Shown: piece by piece, positions 33,280 to 33,301 of the stretch
Layout of the letters: each line of letters opens with the position of its first letter
Position numbering within the stretch: the stretch's first letter is position 1
Source of the DNA: Bacteroidaceae bacterium
GTDB lineage: Bacteria > Bacteroidota > Bacteroidia > Bacteroidales > Bacteroidaceae
DNA: 33,301 nt
Direction: 5' to 3'
Assembly (NCBI GenBank): GCA_017534705.1
Contig: JAFXVU010000197.1
Coordinates: 1-33,301 of the forward strand
Notes under the pieces: model-generated
Seen by the model: the letters and a program-made list of their open reading frames with translations, nothing else
Told to the model about the DNA's origin: nothing
Database searches by the model: none
Made by a program: the position numbers and the translations under genes

Positions 33280-33301
33280 CTTAAGCAGAGTATGTTGGGA
33301 A

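Noticed and set aside
1-33301. Search for a defence system, prophage, transposon or CRISPR array
   Set aside because: No transposase, integrase, restriction, toxin-antitoxin or Cas-like protein and no regularly spaced repeats were seen. The content is core metabolic and envelope genes with some secreted glycosidases.

Overview
This 33.3 kb window looks like chromosomal core sequence from a Bacteroidota bacterium, most likely Prevotella or a close relative. The evidence is: repeated Bacteroidetes-type promoters (a TAnnTTTG box with a TTTG-like box about 20 bases upstream); signal peptides that mostly end Ala-Gln; three secreted proteins sharing the short C-terminal motif (I/L)(Q/M)G(R/I/V)KV...G(L/I)xI.NGKK common in Prevotella; a GH10 xylanase with CBM6-like modules; and Bacteroidota-type housekeeping genes (DUF4834, DUF2027-Smr, long-form malate dehydrogenase). 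I see no phage, IS element, CRISPR array or recognisable defence system.

Layout. (1) 1-2633, minus: a TPP riboswitch controls a TonB-dependent receptor and the start of a PnuC/PnuT-type transporter, cut by the window edge; this is a thiamin uptake operon. (2) 2768-3518, plus: a DivIC/FtsB-like division protein and a small four-helix membrane protein. (3) 3537-8184, plus: purB, an RsuA/RluB-type pseudouridine synthase with a long Q/N/G/Y/R-rich N-terminal tail, and asnS, probably one transcript, ending in a strong terminator. (4) 8288-11425, plus: an 897-residue secreted protein made of three degenerate tandem modules, followed by a 54-codon acidic mini-protein. (5) 11389-15208, minus: a small lipoprotein, tRNA-Val(TAC) and the modular xylanase. 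(6) 15283-16477, minus: malate dehydrogenase, divergent from (7) 16532-18959, plus: an M24 aminopeptidase P and a gamma-carbonic-anhydrase-like protein. (8) 19079-21937, minus: gltX and waaA/kdtA, with a terminator/anti-terminator-like structure in front of gltX. (9) 21950-26337, minus: a secreted protein with a carboxypeptidase-regulatory-like domain and a GH127/GH146-type beta-L-arabinofuranosidase. (10) 26410-30026, plus: a GT-C-like membrane protein, then psd, pssA and a DUF4834 protein. psd and pssA together make phosphatidylethanolamine. (11) 30030-33123, minus: queA, a Nudix hydrolase and a DUF2027-Smr protein.

Most of this is ordinary housekeeping sequence. The least explained parts are the triple-module secreted protein with its mini-protein neighbour, the low-complexity tail on the pseudouridine synthase, the mutually exclusive hairpins before gltX, and several intergenic inverted repeats. 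All functions are inferred by reading motifs; no database search was run.
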